From: Pseudomonadota bacterium
GTDB lineage: Bacteria; Pseudomonadota; Gammaproteobacteria; Berkiellales; Berkiellaceae
Assembly (NCBI GenBank): GCA_018241965.1
Contig: JAFECS010000004.1
Location: 1-64,000, forward strand
Length of the DNA stretch: 64,000 bases
Reading direction: 5' to 3'
Within the stretch, counting starts at the first letter, position 1. Each line of letters begins with the position of its first letter. Shown here piece after piece: positions 38,711-47,887 of this stretch. Position numbers and translations under genes: made by a program. The notes below the pieces were generated by a model. That model saw only the letters and a program-made list of their open reading frames with translations. It was not told the DNA's origin and made no database searches.

Positions 38711-39764
38711 TGTAATGTATTATTAGATAATACGAATTAAAAGTGTATTTTATTTTTTGACAAAATTTTTTTTTGATTTTAAATTATGTGTTATATCTAC
38801 ATCATCATAATACATTTTTAACACTAAATAAAGTGTATTATGTAATACGAAATACGTTTTTGTAAATTATTATTTTTCACAACAATATTTTGGCCGCCAT
38901 CTGAAATTAAAAATTATTGCAAACACATACATACGTATAGTAGCAAGCAAATTCTATTTCAGATAGCGGCCAAAATTAAAAAGTATAATACGAATTAAAA
39001 AGTGTATTTTATTTTTTCGACAAAAAAAATTTTTTTGATTTTAAAAAATGTATCACTTCTACATCATAATACATTTTTAACACTAAATAAAGTGTATTAT
39101 GTAATACGAAATACGTTTTTGTAAATTATTATTTTTCACAACAATATTTTGGCCGCCATCTGAAATTAAAAATTATTGCAAACACATACGTATAGTAGCA
39201 AGCAAATTCTATTTCAGATAGCGGCCAAAATTAAAAAGTATAATACGAATTAAAAAGTGTATTTTATTTTTTTGACAAAAAAAATTTTTTGATTTTAAAA
39301 AATATATCACTTCTACATCATAATACATTTTTAACACTAAATAACGAGTAAAATGTGTTAGATAATACGAATTAAAAAGTGTATTTTATTTTTTCGACAA
39401 AAAAAATTTTTTTGATTTTAAAAAATATATCACTTCTACATCATAATACATTTTTAACACTAAATAACGAGTAAAATGTATTAGATAATACGAATTAAAA
39501 AGCGTATTTTATTTTTTTGACAAAAAAAAATTTTTTGATTTTAAAAAATGTATTACGTATACATCATAATACATTTTTAACACTAAATAACGAGTAAAAT
39601 GTATTAGATAATACGAATTAAAAAGCGTATTTTATTTTTTTGACAAAAAAAAATTTTTTGATTTTAAAAAATGTATTACGTATACATCATAATACATCTA
39701 CATAATACATCTATATAATACATTTTTAACACTAAAATAACGAATAAAGTGTATTAGGTAACAG
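38711..39764. repeat. Tandem AT-rich repeat array with two GGCCGCC hairpins
   Basis: No gene. About six imperfect units of 120-130 nt (starts near 38731, 38989, 39241, 39365, 39487 and 39610), each with a TAATACGAATTAAAAAG block, GTATTTTATTTTTT, a run of A and T, and CATAATACATTTTTAACACT. The first two units each carry an additional ~95-nt imperfect palindrome (38886-38986 and 39145-39235) with arms TTTTGGCCGCCATCTGAAAT and ATTTCAGATAGCGGCCAAAA. Confidence 0.85.
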
Positions 39765-42500
39765 TTATTTTCTTTTTAATGCATATAATTTTTTAATCAA
39801 TTCCAATGGTTTGTTCCAAAAATGTGTTTCTAATTGTTGATTCTGATAATTGATTATATCCTTTTTTAAATTTGGATTTTTCTCCACCATATTAATTGTG
39901 TTAATACATTCACTTTCGTTTGTTATCACACAAATTGGATGAATAATAATTCGTGCGTATTTCATTGCATTTGCACCAATAATAATACATTGAGCTGCTG
40001 CTGCAGGTAACATTGATTGACCAATACCACCTGAATTGTTTCTCAAGTAAATAAAATACGTGCATGAAATAAGTTTTGAAATGTATGTTTTTATATGAGG
40101 TAATTTGAAATTACATAATTCTGACAAACTATTGTCAAAATCCCATTCAGTGTATTTGGTTTGTAACAATGTGTTGTTTTCAATATTTTGTTTAAGGGTT
40201 TGAAATAACGGTGTTCTTAGTATATGTGAATCAAAAAATATAGATTTTTCCTTTACACTATTTAAATTCATTTCGTTTACCAATAAATTAAATGTTGGTA
40301 CATGTTCCAAATACGGAAACGAAACTGAACAAGGTAACCTTTCACTATCCACATTCGAATCCATAAAATGATTCAGAAAAACATCATAGCCTGCTATTGG
40401 TGATTTTTTAGATATTTGAAATGAACCAAAAGCATGTTCATCTTCATAATAGCACCACAACACATTTGGGAATTTTTGTATCACACTGATCGGAACTATA
40501 CAATCGCTAGATATGACAACATCATATTTATTAAATTCTATTGAATCAACTTGAACATATGTGTGTACTTGTCTGATCATGTTCCCTTTGTTTGTATCGT
40601 TAATTAAAGAGGCTGCCCAAGACGCATGTATTGGAACACAATCTATTACATACACATCTGCTTTAAAATACGTTACGAAACTGATATTTTGAAATCTATT
40701 AAACCATTTGTTAATGACTGTGTTAATATCAAAAGGTGATACACTCTCAGTAGTTAAAGTGGTCGAATACGGACTTTTCAAAAAACAAAATCTTATCGGA
40801 CTTTCTTTATTTTGAATATATTTTGTATCAAATTCAATCATAGGATGTCCCCAATATTGATCTCCTAAAACATTATGATTCGGAGTAGGGTTTGCGCTTA
40901 CATTTAAATGTGGACGAGCATGATCCATATGGTAAATACTATACTCTGGATGAAAAGTCTTATGTATTTTACCGTATTTTTGTGTGCATCTTAGTAATGT
41001 GGCACCGTCAAGATGTGTAAATAAAGTAGTATCCGCATAACATCCTTTCACATCAAACCAATCTTTTTTGCTCATCAATAAAAAATCACCACAACCATTT
41101 GTGTAATTTCCTGGATAGTTCATAAAATACATTTCTACTTTTGGTATAGTTTGAATCCACGTTACATTTGGAAAACGTATTTGATGATAAGTGTCTTGAA
41201 ACACATTTGAGTGTATTTTTGAAACAAAATCATGATAATTATTAGTCGAGATTATTTCATCTGAAAACTTTGTATAATCAATCCTTGTTGTTCTATACAT
41301 GTACCCTTGTTCAAAACATTTCTTTGCAAATAAACTAAATATTTGTTCTGTAAAAATTAAATCACTAGAACACACTAAAACGAATTCTCCTTCTGCTCGA
41401 TATATACCTACATTTTTTCCAATATAATCATGTAGTGGTAATTTCTTGGGGTTTGAAAATGTGTTATGATACTCTAGAGGAACCGTTATAAATGTTACTT
41501 TATTGTGTTTGCTAATAAGTTTATCATTTGAAATTACTTCATACAAAGATAAATTGTCTTTTGGAGGATTCCATTCAACAATTATAGTTTCAGTGTATAA
41601 GTTGAATTTATCAGACATAATCTGTATTGATGCTATGAAATTTCGTAATCTATATAAAAAATCTCCACCATAATTATCATTTCTAGCAGTTGCTACGAAT
41701 GATATGTATACGTCACTTTTTTTCACTAATTTTTTTTCATTTAACATGAATACACTATCTTTTGTGTTAACACCCTTATTTATTTCAAATTCGCTTCTTT
41801 TCTGATATGTTTGTGTGTATTCTTTGTTTAGTGTCCACTCATTTTTAATTTTTTCCATCTTCACAACACATTTCGCATGAGGTCCACCATAATGCTTTTT
41901 GTATAAAATAGTAAACACATATTTGTGTTCTTTGCATGCATCAACTAACGCTTTGCTTTCTCCTCCCAAGAATTCTGGAGTTCCTCCCCAGTCATCAAAC
42001 CTAATTAAAGTTTGTTCGTCAATTAGTTCATTTTGCAATAGAAAAGATAAGACTTCATAAGCTGACGTATATACACAGCAATCAATATCCACAATAACTG
42101 CCTTTTTCATAATTTTTGGATTGTATTCAATAGATTTATATTCTGAAGAAATGATATACGTAGATTCATTTCCTGTTTTATTTCGTATTTCCGATTCCAA
42201 TTTTTTAGCAACTTCCTGTGGATGTAAATTAAACACCTGCGAAGCATTTAGAGCACCTTTTACCCAATGCACATAATTGTGTTCATCTTTGTTTTCTTCA
42301 CATAACCCTGTAAAAGGTTCAATACCAACAATTGTATTGTTTTTATTTGTTAATTGTTCAAAAAATTTGGGAGCAACGTGACTAAGAGTGTATACATGAT
42401 TTTTTGTTTCACCATTAAATACACCAAATTCATAAAATGTTTTTTCGTTACAATTTTTAAAATCGATACATTTAAAAATGTATTCAAATGTATCTTCCAT
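39765..42500 (-). CDS. Multidomain glycan enzyme: methyltransferase-like plus glycosyltransferases,911 aa
   Basis: Residues 1-200 resemble a SAM-dependent sugar methyltransferase or its paralogue (FYEFGVFNGETKNHV, IVGIEPFTGL, VIVDIDCCVYTSAYEVLSF, RFDDWGGTPEF). Residues about 270-580 resemble a GT2-like domain (YISFVATARNDNYGGDFLYR, CSSDLIF, GDFLLMSKKDWFDVKGC). Residues about 610-911 look like another glycosyltransferase (VLWCYYEDEHAFGSFQISKK, FYLRNNSGGIGQSMLPAAAA-like). Likely builds and modifies surface glycans. Domain calls come from motif resemblance only. Confidence 0.7.
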   Translation of the reverse strand: MEDTFEYIFKCIDFKNCNEKTFYEFGVFNGETKNHVYTLSHVAPKFFEQLTNKNNTIVGIEPFTGLCEENKDEHNYVHWVKGALNASQVFNLHPQEVAKKLESEIRNKTGNESTYIISSEYKSIEYNPKIMKKAVIVDIDCCVYTSAYEVLSFLLQNELIDEQTLIRFDDWGGTPEFLGGESKALVDACKEHKYVFTILYKKHYGGPHAKCVVKMEKIKNEWTLNKEYTQTYQKRSEFEINKGVNTKDSVFMLNEKKLVKKSDVYISFVATARNDNYGGDFLYRLRNFIASIQIMSDKFNLYTETIIVEWNPPKDNLSLYEVISNDKLISKHNKVTFITVPLEYHNTFSNPKKLPLHDYIGKNVGIYRAEGEFVLVCSSDLIFTEQIFSLFAKKCFEQGYMYRTTRIDYTKFSDEIISTNNYHDFVSKIHSNVFQDTYHQIRFPNVTWIQTIPKVEMYFMNYPGNYTNGCGDFLLMSKKDWFDVKGCYADTTLFTHLDGATLLRCTQKYGKIHKTFHPEYSIYHMDHARPHLNVSANPTPNHNVLGDQYWGHPMIEFDTKYIQNKESPIRFCFLKSPYSTTLTTESVSPFDINTVINKWFNRFQNISFVTYFKADVYVIDCVPIHASWAASLINDTNKGNMIRQVHTYVQVDSIEFNKYDVVISSDCIVPISVIQKFPNVLWCYYEDEHAFGSFQISKKSPIAGYDVFLNHFMDSNVDSERLPCSVSFPYLEHVPTFNLLVNEMNLNSVKEKSIFFDSHILRTPLFQTLKQNIENNTLLQTKYTEWDFDNSLSELCNFKLPHIKTYISKLISCTYFIYLRNNSGGIGQSMLPAAAAQCIIIGANAMKYARIIIHPICVITNESECINTINMVEKNPNLKKDIINYQNQQLETHFWNKPLELIKKLYALKRK

Positions 42501-43138
42501 TTTGTATAATGTGTGAAAATATTTTTAAATACGGAAAAAAAGTTGTTTTGGCCGCAAGTACCAATTAAGGATGTATGAGGGTGTGCAAGATGTTGTAGCA
42601 TAACAATTCAATTGGTGCTTACGGCTAAAAGTACTTACAAAAATATTTTTTTCATTTTCGAAAAAAAAAATTTTATTAAAATACAAAGTGTATTGGACAA
42701 ATGATATGGGAATATTTTGATGGAATGTATTATTTTCTCAAATTAAAACTTTTTAAATTTAAAATACGTTTTGTATTGGACAAATGATATGGGAATATTT
42801 TGATGGAATGTATTATTTTCTCAATTTAAAACTTTTTAAATTAAAAATACGTTTTGTATTGGACAAATGATATGGGAATATTTTGATGGAATGTATTATT
42901 TTCTCAATTTAAAACATTTTAAAATAAAGTGTATTGAACAATGGTTATGGGAATAACAAATGTTGTTAATTATAAGCAAAAAATATTTTTTTCATTTTCA
43001 GAAAAAAATTTTATTAAAATACGTCTTGTATTGGACAAATGATATGGGAATATTTTGATGGAATGTATTATTTTCTCAATTTAAAACTTTTTAAATTTAA
43101 AATACAAAGTGTAAAAGTTATGTGAATAACAAGTGTAT
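42501..43138. repeat. Intergenic tandem repeats and a GGCCGC palindrome
   Basis: No gene. 42547-42632 holds a palindrome with arms TTTTGGCCGCAAGTACCAAT and ATTGGTGCTTACGGCTAAAA, like the two at 38.9 and 39.1 kb. Between about 42680 and 43110 a ~80-nt unit (TTGGACAAATGATATGGGAA, then TTTTGATGGAATGTATTATT) is repeated four times, with a shorter variant near 42930. Confidence 0.8.
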
Positions 43139-43441
43139 TTATTTATACGCAAATGGATGTTTATTACCACTTGAAAAATAATATCTTTTTGGTAAACCGA
43201 TGTGAATCTTACAGTATTGATTGCAACCAAAAGCGTAACATGAATGACATATATAATAATCTAGCCAGCGATAATTAAATGGTTTGTTGTTATAACCCAA
43301 TTCCCAATACAAATATCGAACATCATCATTATCACAACACACTTCTGTTGAGTTTAAAAATTCTTTATTCAACTCTTCTATACGTTGTGTGTGTATAATG
43401 CGATATATATAGTTTATAACATCTTTTGGCAAAATATTCAT
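43139..43441 (-). CDS. Hypothetical protein,100 aa, F-box-like N-terminus
   Basis: ATG at 43441. The start MNILPKDVINYIYRIIHTQR has the LPxDVxxYI pattern that opens many F-box-like giant-virus proteins. The rest has Cys, His and Tyr (CHSCYAFGCNQYCKIH) that might bind metal. Short, so only tentative. Confidence 0.5.
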   Translation of the reverse strand: MNILPKDVINYIYRIIHTQRIEELNKEFLNSTEVCCDNDDVRYLYWELGYNNKPFNYRWLDYYICHSCYAFGCNQYCKIHIGLPKRYYFSSGNKHPFAYK

Positions 43442-43463
43442 TTAACTGTGAATATTTCATTTA

Positions 43464-44084
43464 TCATTTATTGTGATACAATTTGCTGTATTTTTTTCGA
43501 AGAATAGTCAAACCATTGTTAACTGGTATAGTTGCAAATTCCCAAAAATTGTCAGACAATTCTGCTACTGCTCTATAAGGCCCACCATTTGCCCATTGAC
43601 CAGTTTTGCATGCAATGTCTGTGTGATAATGTGGTTCGTAATTTGCGTACATCAAGTCATGCACACATATCAACGTTGATGGCGAAACGTGTTTATCCAA
43701 AATAGCGAGTTCTTCTTTAACATGTTCGTAAGAATGCCAATCATCCAAATAAATTAAATCAAAACAAACGTCATTAGGTATATTTGCCAGGTAATCTAAA
43801 GCATTACTGCACTCAAATTTCCACAACCCTTTTAAATGTTCTGGGCATTTAAAATCTGTTGGCTGTATGTCTACTGATGTAACTTTACCTCCTGTTTCTG
43901 CAGCACCACATAACAAAGGCATAGTCGTACCACCATTTCTAACACCAAGTTCAAGTATATTTTTGGCGTTTAAAGACAACACAAGTGAAAATAATGTTAA
44001 CGAGTGTTTATCACTGTCTCCAGAACCATATTTGGTTTGAAGTAAGATATGTTTTAAATCATCAATTGTGTTTATAATATTCAT
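43464..44084 (-). CDS. Class I SAM-dependent methyltransferase
   Basis: 206 residues. ILELGVRNGGTTMPLL (SAM motif), VTSVDIQPTDF, CFDLIYLDDWHSYEHVKEEL and TLICVHDLMY match the TylF/cephalosporin-hydroxylase-like methyltransferases that act on sugars and small molecules. It sits in the glycan block beside the 911-residue enzyme, so methylation of a glycan is likely (inference). Confidence 0.8.
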   Translation of the reverse strand: MNIINTIDDLKHILLQTKYGSGDSDKHSLTLFSLVLSLNAKNILELGVRNGGTTMPLLCGAAETGGKVTSVDIQPTDFKCPEHLKGLWKFECSNALDYLANIPNDVCFDLIYLDDWHSYEHVKEELAILDKHVSPSTLICVHDLMYANYEPHYHTDIACKTGQWANGGPYRAVAELSDNFWEFATIPVNNGLTILRKKYSKLYHNK

Positions 44085-44155
44085 TTTTCAACATTCTATT
44101 TTTATTTTTAAGTATCATTTAGTAAATGCCTTGGTGTGTAAAACAAAATTCGAAT

Positions 44156-44220
44156 AGGAAAATTATGCAGCGGTTCGGCCGCTCCGCGTTCATCGCTGGT
44201 GCGTTAAAATGTTAAAAGCA
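44156..44220. other. GC-rich hairpin between two genes
   Basis: In an otherwise AT-rich gap, AGCGGTTCGGCCGCT (44169-44183) forms a 5-bp stem with a TTCGG loop, followed by CCGCGTTCATCGCTGG. The base composition is unlike its surroundings. Possibly a relative of the GC-rich palindromes in the tRNA array. Confidence 0.35.
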
Positions 44221-44224
44221 TCAT

Positions 44225-45385
44225 TTAAATTAATGTTATGATTGGAATATGGCCTAGTCTTTTTCGTGCTTTTTCAACTAATCCTTCTACTTGAAGAGGT
44301 GCTAAACATACAACCACTTTTAATTTGTTGTCCTTAAAACGAGGCAACAAATTAATCTTTTCAATCAATTTTATGGCACTTTCAAACGATCCTCCAGTTG
44401 CAACCAAATCATCCACAATCAAAATGTTGCCTGGTTTTGTAAATAAATATGGTTGCACTTCCATTACATCACTCGAATATTCTGTCGTGTATTCATTAGT
44501 TACAACTGACATGGGAAGTTTCCCTTGCTTCCGAACTGGAATAAATGCACATGACAATCTATCAGCTAGCACTGGACCCAAATAAAAGCCACGCGCTTCT
44601 ATTCCCAACACATAATCAATTTGCCTTTCATAAATCCCAGTTTCGGCAATTTCGTCCATTAACATGTTGAACAATTCATTATCAGTCATCAAGGGACCAA
44701 TGTCTTTGAATATAACACCTTTTTTAAAATGCAAATCATAGCCAAGCGCAACAATCATTTCATTATGCTCTATTGTTTGATCCTTGTATTTTTTATAACA
44801 TTTTTCTAAAATGCTAGCTATTTGATCATGTCGATCAACTCCTTTAATATCTAGTTTAAATGTTAGTTTAAACAACTTGATGGTCACTTGACCTAATTCG
44901 GAAAAATAGAAGATTTTACCTAGCATCCAATGTTTTGCATTCTTTGTTACATCACAATCGAACATTGCTTCTCCAGCCGTGTAATTCCAACCAAGTTGTG
45001 ATATTGCATGTGATTTGCTTTTTGCCAATTCAAAATATTTGTGATCAAACTCAACATCCCCTCCATATTCATAATAAAAACGAGAATTTTTGCAATCATA
45101 AATAATGACATGAACATTGTCATATGCAACCCCGTCACTTTCATATATCCCATTTTCAAATGAAAATATTGCGTCCACATTTTCTAAATTTCCTTTTTCA
45201 ATAACTTCTAAAATACGGTTTTTACAACAAATTAATGTGCCTATATTTGATACAGGTTGTTCTACAGTATCTTTTTTGGTTACAATGCATTGTAAAGTGT
45301 ATGAAATAATGTTTTGATTATTAAGAAAACGCGTCAAAGTGTCTTTTTTGATTTGAGATTCGGAAGTAAGTACAAAACGTGACAT
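44225..45385 (-). CDS. DUF84-like NTPase fused to adenine phosphoribosyltransferase, with in-frame intron
   Basis: 386 residues unspliced or 363 if the 69-nt intron (44851-44919) is removed; both frames are open. Residues 1-165 resemble DUF84/inosine-xanthosine triphosphatases (SNIGTLICCKNRILEVIEKG, VDAIFSFENGIYES). The C-terminal 190 residues are an APRT: VLGIEARGFYLGPVLADRL, FIPVRKQGKLP and the PRPP motif ILIVDDLVATGGSFESA. Together: cleansing of odd purine triphosphates plus adenine salvage. The intron starts GTAAAATC and shares its last 23 nt with the introns of asnB and GlyRS, and it encodes the odd peptide FKLTFKL. Confidence 0.82.
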   Translation of the reverse strand: MSRFVLTSESQIKKDTLTRFLNNQNIISYTLQCIVTKKDTVEQPVSNIGTLICCKNRILEVIEKGNLENVDAIFSFENGIYESDGVAYDNVHVIIYDCKNSRFYYEYGGDVEFDHKYFELAKSKSHAISQLGWNYTAGEAMFDCDVTKNAKHWMLGKIFYFSELGQVTIKLFKLTFKLDIKGVDRHDQIASILEKCYKKYKDQTIEHNEMIVALGYDLHFKKGVIFKDIGPLMTDNELFNMLMDEIAETGIYERQIDYVLGIEARGFYLGPVLADRLSCAFIPVRKQGKLPMSVVTNEYTTEYSSDVMEVQPYLFTKPGNILIVDDLVATGGSFESAIKLIEKINLLPRFKDNKLKVVVCLAPLQVEGLVEKARKRLGHIPIITLI

Positions 45386-46260
45386 GAGCGAGTTCGTATC
45401 ATGAGCTTAGAACTATTATAATTAAATCAAATTTTAATTTAATTTTATTTAAACGCAAAATAAAAGGACTTAAAGCCTTGTCGAACTAAGATAGTACCCC
45501 AGGGCGGGGGAGATAGTTCTTGTGAAAAAAGCCATTACCACAAGCTTCAATTTAACGCTTTAATTAGCGTTCAAGCCGTCCGAAATATTGGCCAAGTACA
45601 TATTAAATATTCCCAATGTATGATTTGGGAATTCGAAGTGTCTCAATTCATACATTAGCATAATTACAAAAACGCGTTTGAAAAGTCCAAAAAAAATTTC
45701 TATGGAATATAGTATCCAAAGTATCTTTGGAAATTTTGATAACTAAAATTGTTAGTTTCAAAATTTGTATTTTGTTAAAAATACACAAACAGCGAACACT
45801 CTTACTAATGTCAATGATTATGAATTATTTCCGAAAGGAAATACAATATTTCTGAAAAGAAATCAATAATGCTGAATAAACAGCTTAAATTGCACGACCA
45901 TTTCTCAACTACAATACGGCGACTACACTAACACTATACAGACACGGATGACGGCGGACGGATGACGACTATAATTTAATATATTCAAGACGACTAACAC
46001 TAATAAATTAACTAGGTAAGACAATCATTGTCAATTTCTTCGAGTGGGCTAATACTAACAAATACAAATACAAATAATCGATAACTTAAGTGGTGACGAC
46101 CATAAAAAATACATTCATTATCATGTGTGTTAAGTAAGTGATATGCGGGGATAATTATCTCACTGAACTTAATGCATGCGCAACATGTTATTAATGTATT
46201 ACCGGAAGCGGTCGATAACGTCTTTTTGGTTTTCAACAAACCCTGTAAAAAGACAAAAAT
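45386..46260. other. Gene-free leader of the tRNA array with a candidate structured RNA
   Basis: No convincing coding frame. Between about 45460 and 45600 the composition changes: AAAAGGACTTAAAG, then GAACTAAGATAG...CCCC...GGGG...TAGTTC, which fold as nested arms, then CTTGTG...CACAAG. Around 45900-45970 is a GC-richer low-complexity stretch (ACGGATGACGGCGGACGGAT). The AGGACTTAAAGG motif recurs at 53026. A structured RNA or array promoter is possible. Confidence 0.4.
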
Positions 46261-46261
46261 G

Positions 46262-46310
46262 ATCTCGGGCTGGTAGCTCGTGGGTTGGAGTTCGATTCTT
46301 CAACCGAGAT
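46262..46310 (+). pseudogene. Decayed or minimal tRNA-like sequence
   Basis: ATCTCGG...CCGAGAT acceptor arms enclose a GGTAGCTC D-arm remnant and a T arm (TTGGAG TTCGATT CTTCAA), but the anticodon arm is missing (49 nt in all). Probably a deletion relic of a tRNA. Confidence 0.5.
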
Positions 46311-46833
46311 TATTTCGTGTGTATCAATTGTGATAATTGATATGCACCGAAATGCAAAACGAACTGTGTGTTCGTATTAACAAAGAAACGTATTTACTAG
46401 AGTGTTAGTACAATATTCGATTACTGAATCGAATCAAGTACTATACAAAATTAAATATTCTTCTAATAAAATTCATATAAAATACTATTAATTTTCATAT
46501 AATTTCATCATTTAAGACATCACAATATTACAGTAAATAACAACAAACAATTGACGAGTTGTGACTCGATCAATCAAGCAAAACTCGCGTTTGTCGTTCA
46601 AAATTTTATAATTTTTATAAAAAATTATACTTAAGGAAATTTTGACACAATATAAATAACAACAGTTATTTAGTTGTTCTCTTTCCTTCAAGAAATCTTT
46701 CTACACATTAACACAATTTACACTTCCATCTATTTCTAAGATTTTTACAAAAATTTAATCGTTTAAGAAATCTCACCACACCTAAAATTAACAACACAAC
46801 AACACAACGATACCTTAGCACCCCAATAAATTT
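46311..46833. other. AT-rich spacer without recognisable feature
   Basis: Gene-free AT-rich DNA before the main tRNA array. Apart from a few short inverted repeats (for example ATTTTATAATTTTTATAAAA near 46602) I see nothing definable. Confidence 0.5.
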
Positions 46834-46928
46834 GACGTTGTGTCAGAGTGGTTAATGAGGTCGCCTGCTATAAATAGAGCTGATAGCGATTCCCTTCGGG
46901 GGCGCAGGTTCAAGTCCTGCCAACGTCT
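46834..46928 (+). tRNA. tRNA-Ser(GCT), with intron
   Basis: Acceptor GACGTTG/CAACGTC, long variable arm, T arm GCAGGTTCAAGTCCTGC. Anticodon GCT after removing a 14-nt intron at the canonical 37/38 position. Confidence 0.9.
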
Positions 46929-46937
46929 AAATTGTTT

Positions 46938-47009
46938 GCCGATATAGTCTAGTAGGTAGTACGCTGGATTTTCAATCCAGAAGCCTGGGTTCGATTCCCG
47001 GTATCGGTT
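46938..47009 (+). tRNA. tRNA-Glu(TTC)
   Basis: Acceptor GCCGATA/TATCGGT; anticodon arm CTGGA-TTTTCAA-TCCAG gives TTC. Confidence 0.93.
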
Positions 47010-47019
47010 CTTTGTTTAA

Positions 47020-47093
47020 AATCTGTTCGTATAATGGTATAATTACGCTCGACTTTGAATCGGGAAACGAAGGTTCGATTCCTTCACAGATTG
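47020..47093 (+). tRNA. tRNA-Gln(TTG)
   Basis: Acceptor AATCTGT/ACAGATT; anticodon loop CTTTGAA gives TTG. Confidence 0.92.
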
Positions 47094-47096
47094 CTT

Positions 47097-47167
47097 GGGC
47101 CATTCATACAATGGTAGTATACCTGACTAGCAGCCAGGAAATGGTGGTTCGATTCCATCATGGTCCA
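47097..47167 (+). tRNA. tRNA-Ala(AGC)
   Basis: Acceptor GGGCCAT/ATGGTCC; anticodon arm CCTGA-CTAGCAG-CCAGG, one A.C mismatch; AGC. Close relative of the Ala(TGC) gene at 52335. Confidence 0.9.
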
Positions 47168-47193
47168 CTCTTCATTTCTAATTTAAGAAATGA

Positions 47194-47268
47194 AGCTCTT
47201 GTAGCTCAATAGGTAGAGCACGGTGCTAATAACGCCGGGGTAGTGGGTTCGAAACCCACCAAGAGCTT
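47194..47268 (+). tRNA. tRNA-Ile(AAT)
   Basis: Acceptor AGCTCTT/AAGAGCT; loop CTAATAA gives AAT. Followed by a perfect hairpin AACAATTAT/ATAATTGTT (47270-47290). Confidence 0.93.
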
Positions 47269-47292
47269 TAACAATTATCTAATAATTGTTAA

Positions 47293-47342
47293 GTGTGCTA
47301 ACAGCAAAAATACCCTTTTTGATGGAAAAAATAATGGCACGC
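47293..47342 (+). repeat. E2 element (ACAGC stem) upstream of tRNA-Pro
   Basis: Stem GTGTGCT/GGCACGC encloses AACAGCAAAAATACC; ends 4 nt before the tRNA-Pro start. A hairpin terminator-like sequence precedes it. One of 14 such elements; see findings. Confidence 0.7.
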
Positions 47343-47346
47343 AGTT

Positions 47347-47418
47347 GGTCTCAAAGTGTTTACGGTAGCATACCCGGTTTGGATCTGGGAGGAATAGGTT
47401 CGACTCCTATTGAGATCA
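47347..47418 (+). tRNA. tRNA-Pro(TGG)
   Basis: Acceptor GGTCTCA/TGAGATC; anticodon arm CCCGG-TTTGGAT-CTGGG; TGG. Confidence 0.92.
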
Positions 47419-47423
47419 TATTG

Positions 47424-47513
47424 GCTACGCAAAGACTCGTCCCTCGCTTTGCTTCGCAATATAAATATTGTATTTAAGCGCAGCGTAGCGACGCAGGAGT
47501 CTACGCGAAGCAT
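47424..47513 (+). repeat. E1 palindromic element, full length
   Basis: Arms GGCTACGCAAAGACTC and GGAGTCTACGCGAAGC, with inner GC-rich hairpins around an AT centre. Member of the E1 family found also inside tRNA introns. Confidence 0.7.
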
Positions 47514-47587
47514 TTGTAGAAATTTTCAAGAAATTTAAGGTTTAAGAAAATCATTTTGTTACTAAAATAACAAAGCAACACAAATAA

Positions 47588-47629
47588 AGTTACCAGTCTT
47601 AGACACAAATCTGTAGTCTGCTGGTAACA
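47588..47629 (+). repeat. Hairpin abutting a tRNA
   Basis: GTTACCAG/CTGGTAAC stem encloses 26 nt and ends exactly where the next tRNA-like gene begins. Positioned like E2 elements but without ACAGC. Confidence 0.5.
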
Positions 47630-47704
47630 GACTTCTTAGCTTAAAATGGAAAAGCACGAGACATTTTATCTTCGTAGACGCGAGTTCGATCCTCGCAGAA
47701 GTCA
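47630..47704 (+). tRNA. tRNA, anticodon uncertain
   Basis: Acceptor GACTTCT/AGAAGTC and T arm CGCGAGTTCGATCCTCGC are good. The anticodon arm (ACGAGACATTTTATCTTCGT) needs a bulge and has no clear T33, so isotype is not assigned; possibly defective. Confidence 0.6.
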
Positions 47705-47807
47705 TTCTGGTTTCACTAAACAATTTCAAGAATTTTTCTAAAAAATAATTAGAAATTTTCAAGAAATTTGTGCATTAAGCTTTGCAAAAACGAGGAAAAA
47801 TGTAGTA

Positions 47808-47880
47808 AGCGACATAGGGGAGAGGTTAACCCGTCGGGCTCATAACCCGAAGATCACTAGTTCGAATCTGGTTGTCGCTT
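47808..47880 (+). tRNA. tRNA-Met(CAT), elongator
   Basis: Acceptor AGCGACA/TGTCGCT; arm TCGGG-CTCATAA-CCCGA; CAT. An intron-bearing copy lies at 47996. Confidence 0.93.
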
Positions 47881-47887
47881 CTATTGT

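Noticed and set aside
38711..39764. Possible CRISPR array in the tandem repeats
   Set aside because: Units are contiguous 120-130-nt near copies without unique spacers of even length, and no cas gene is nearby.
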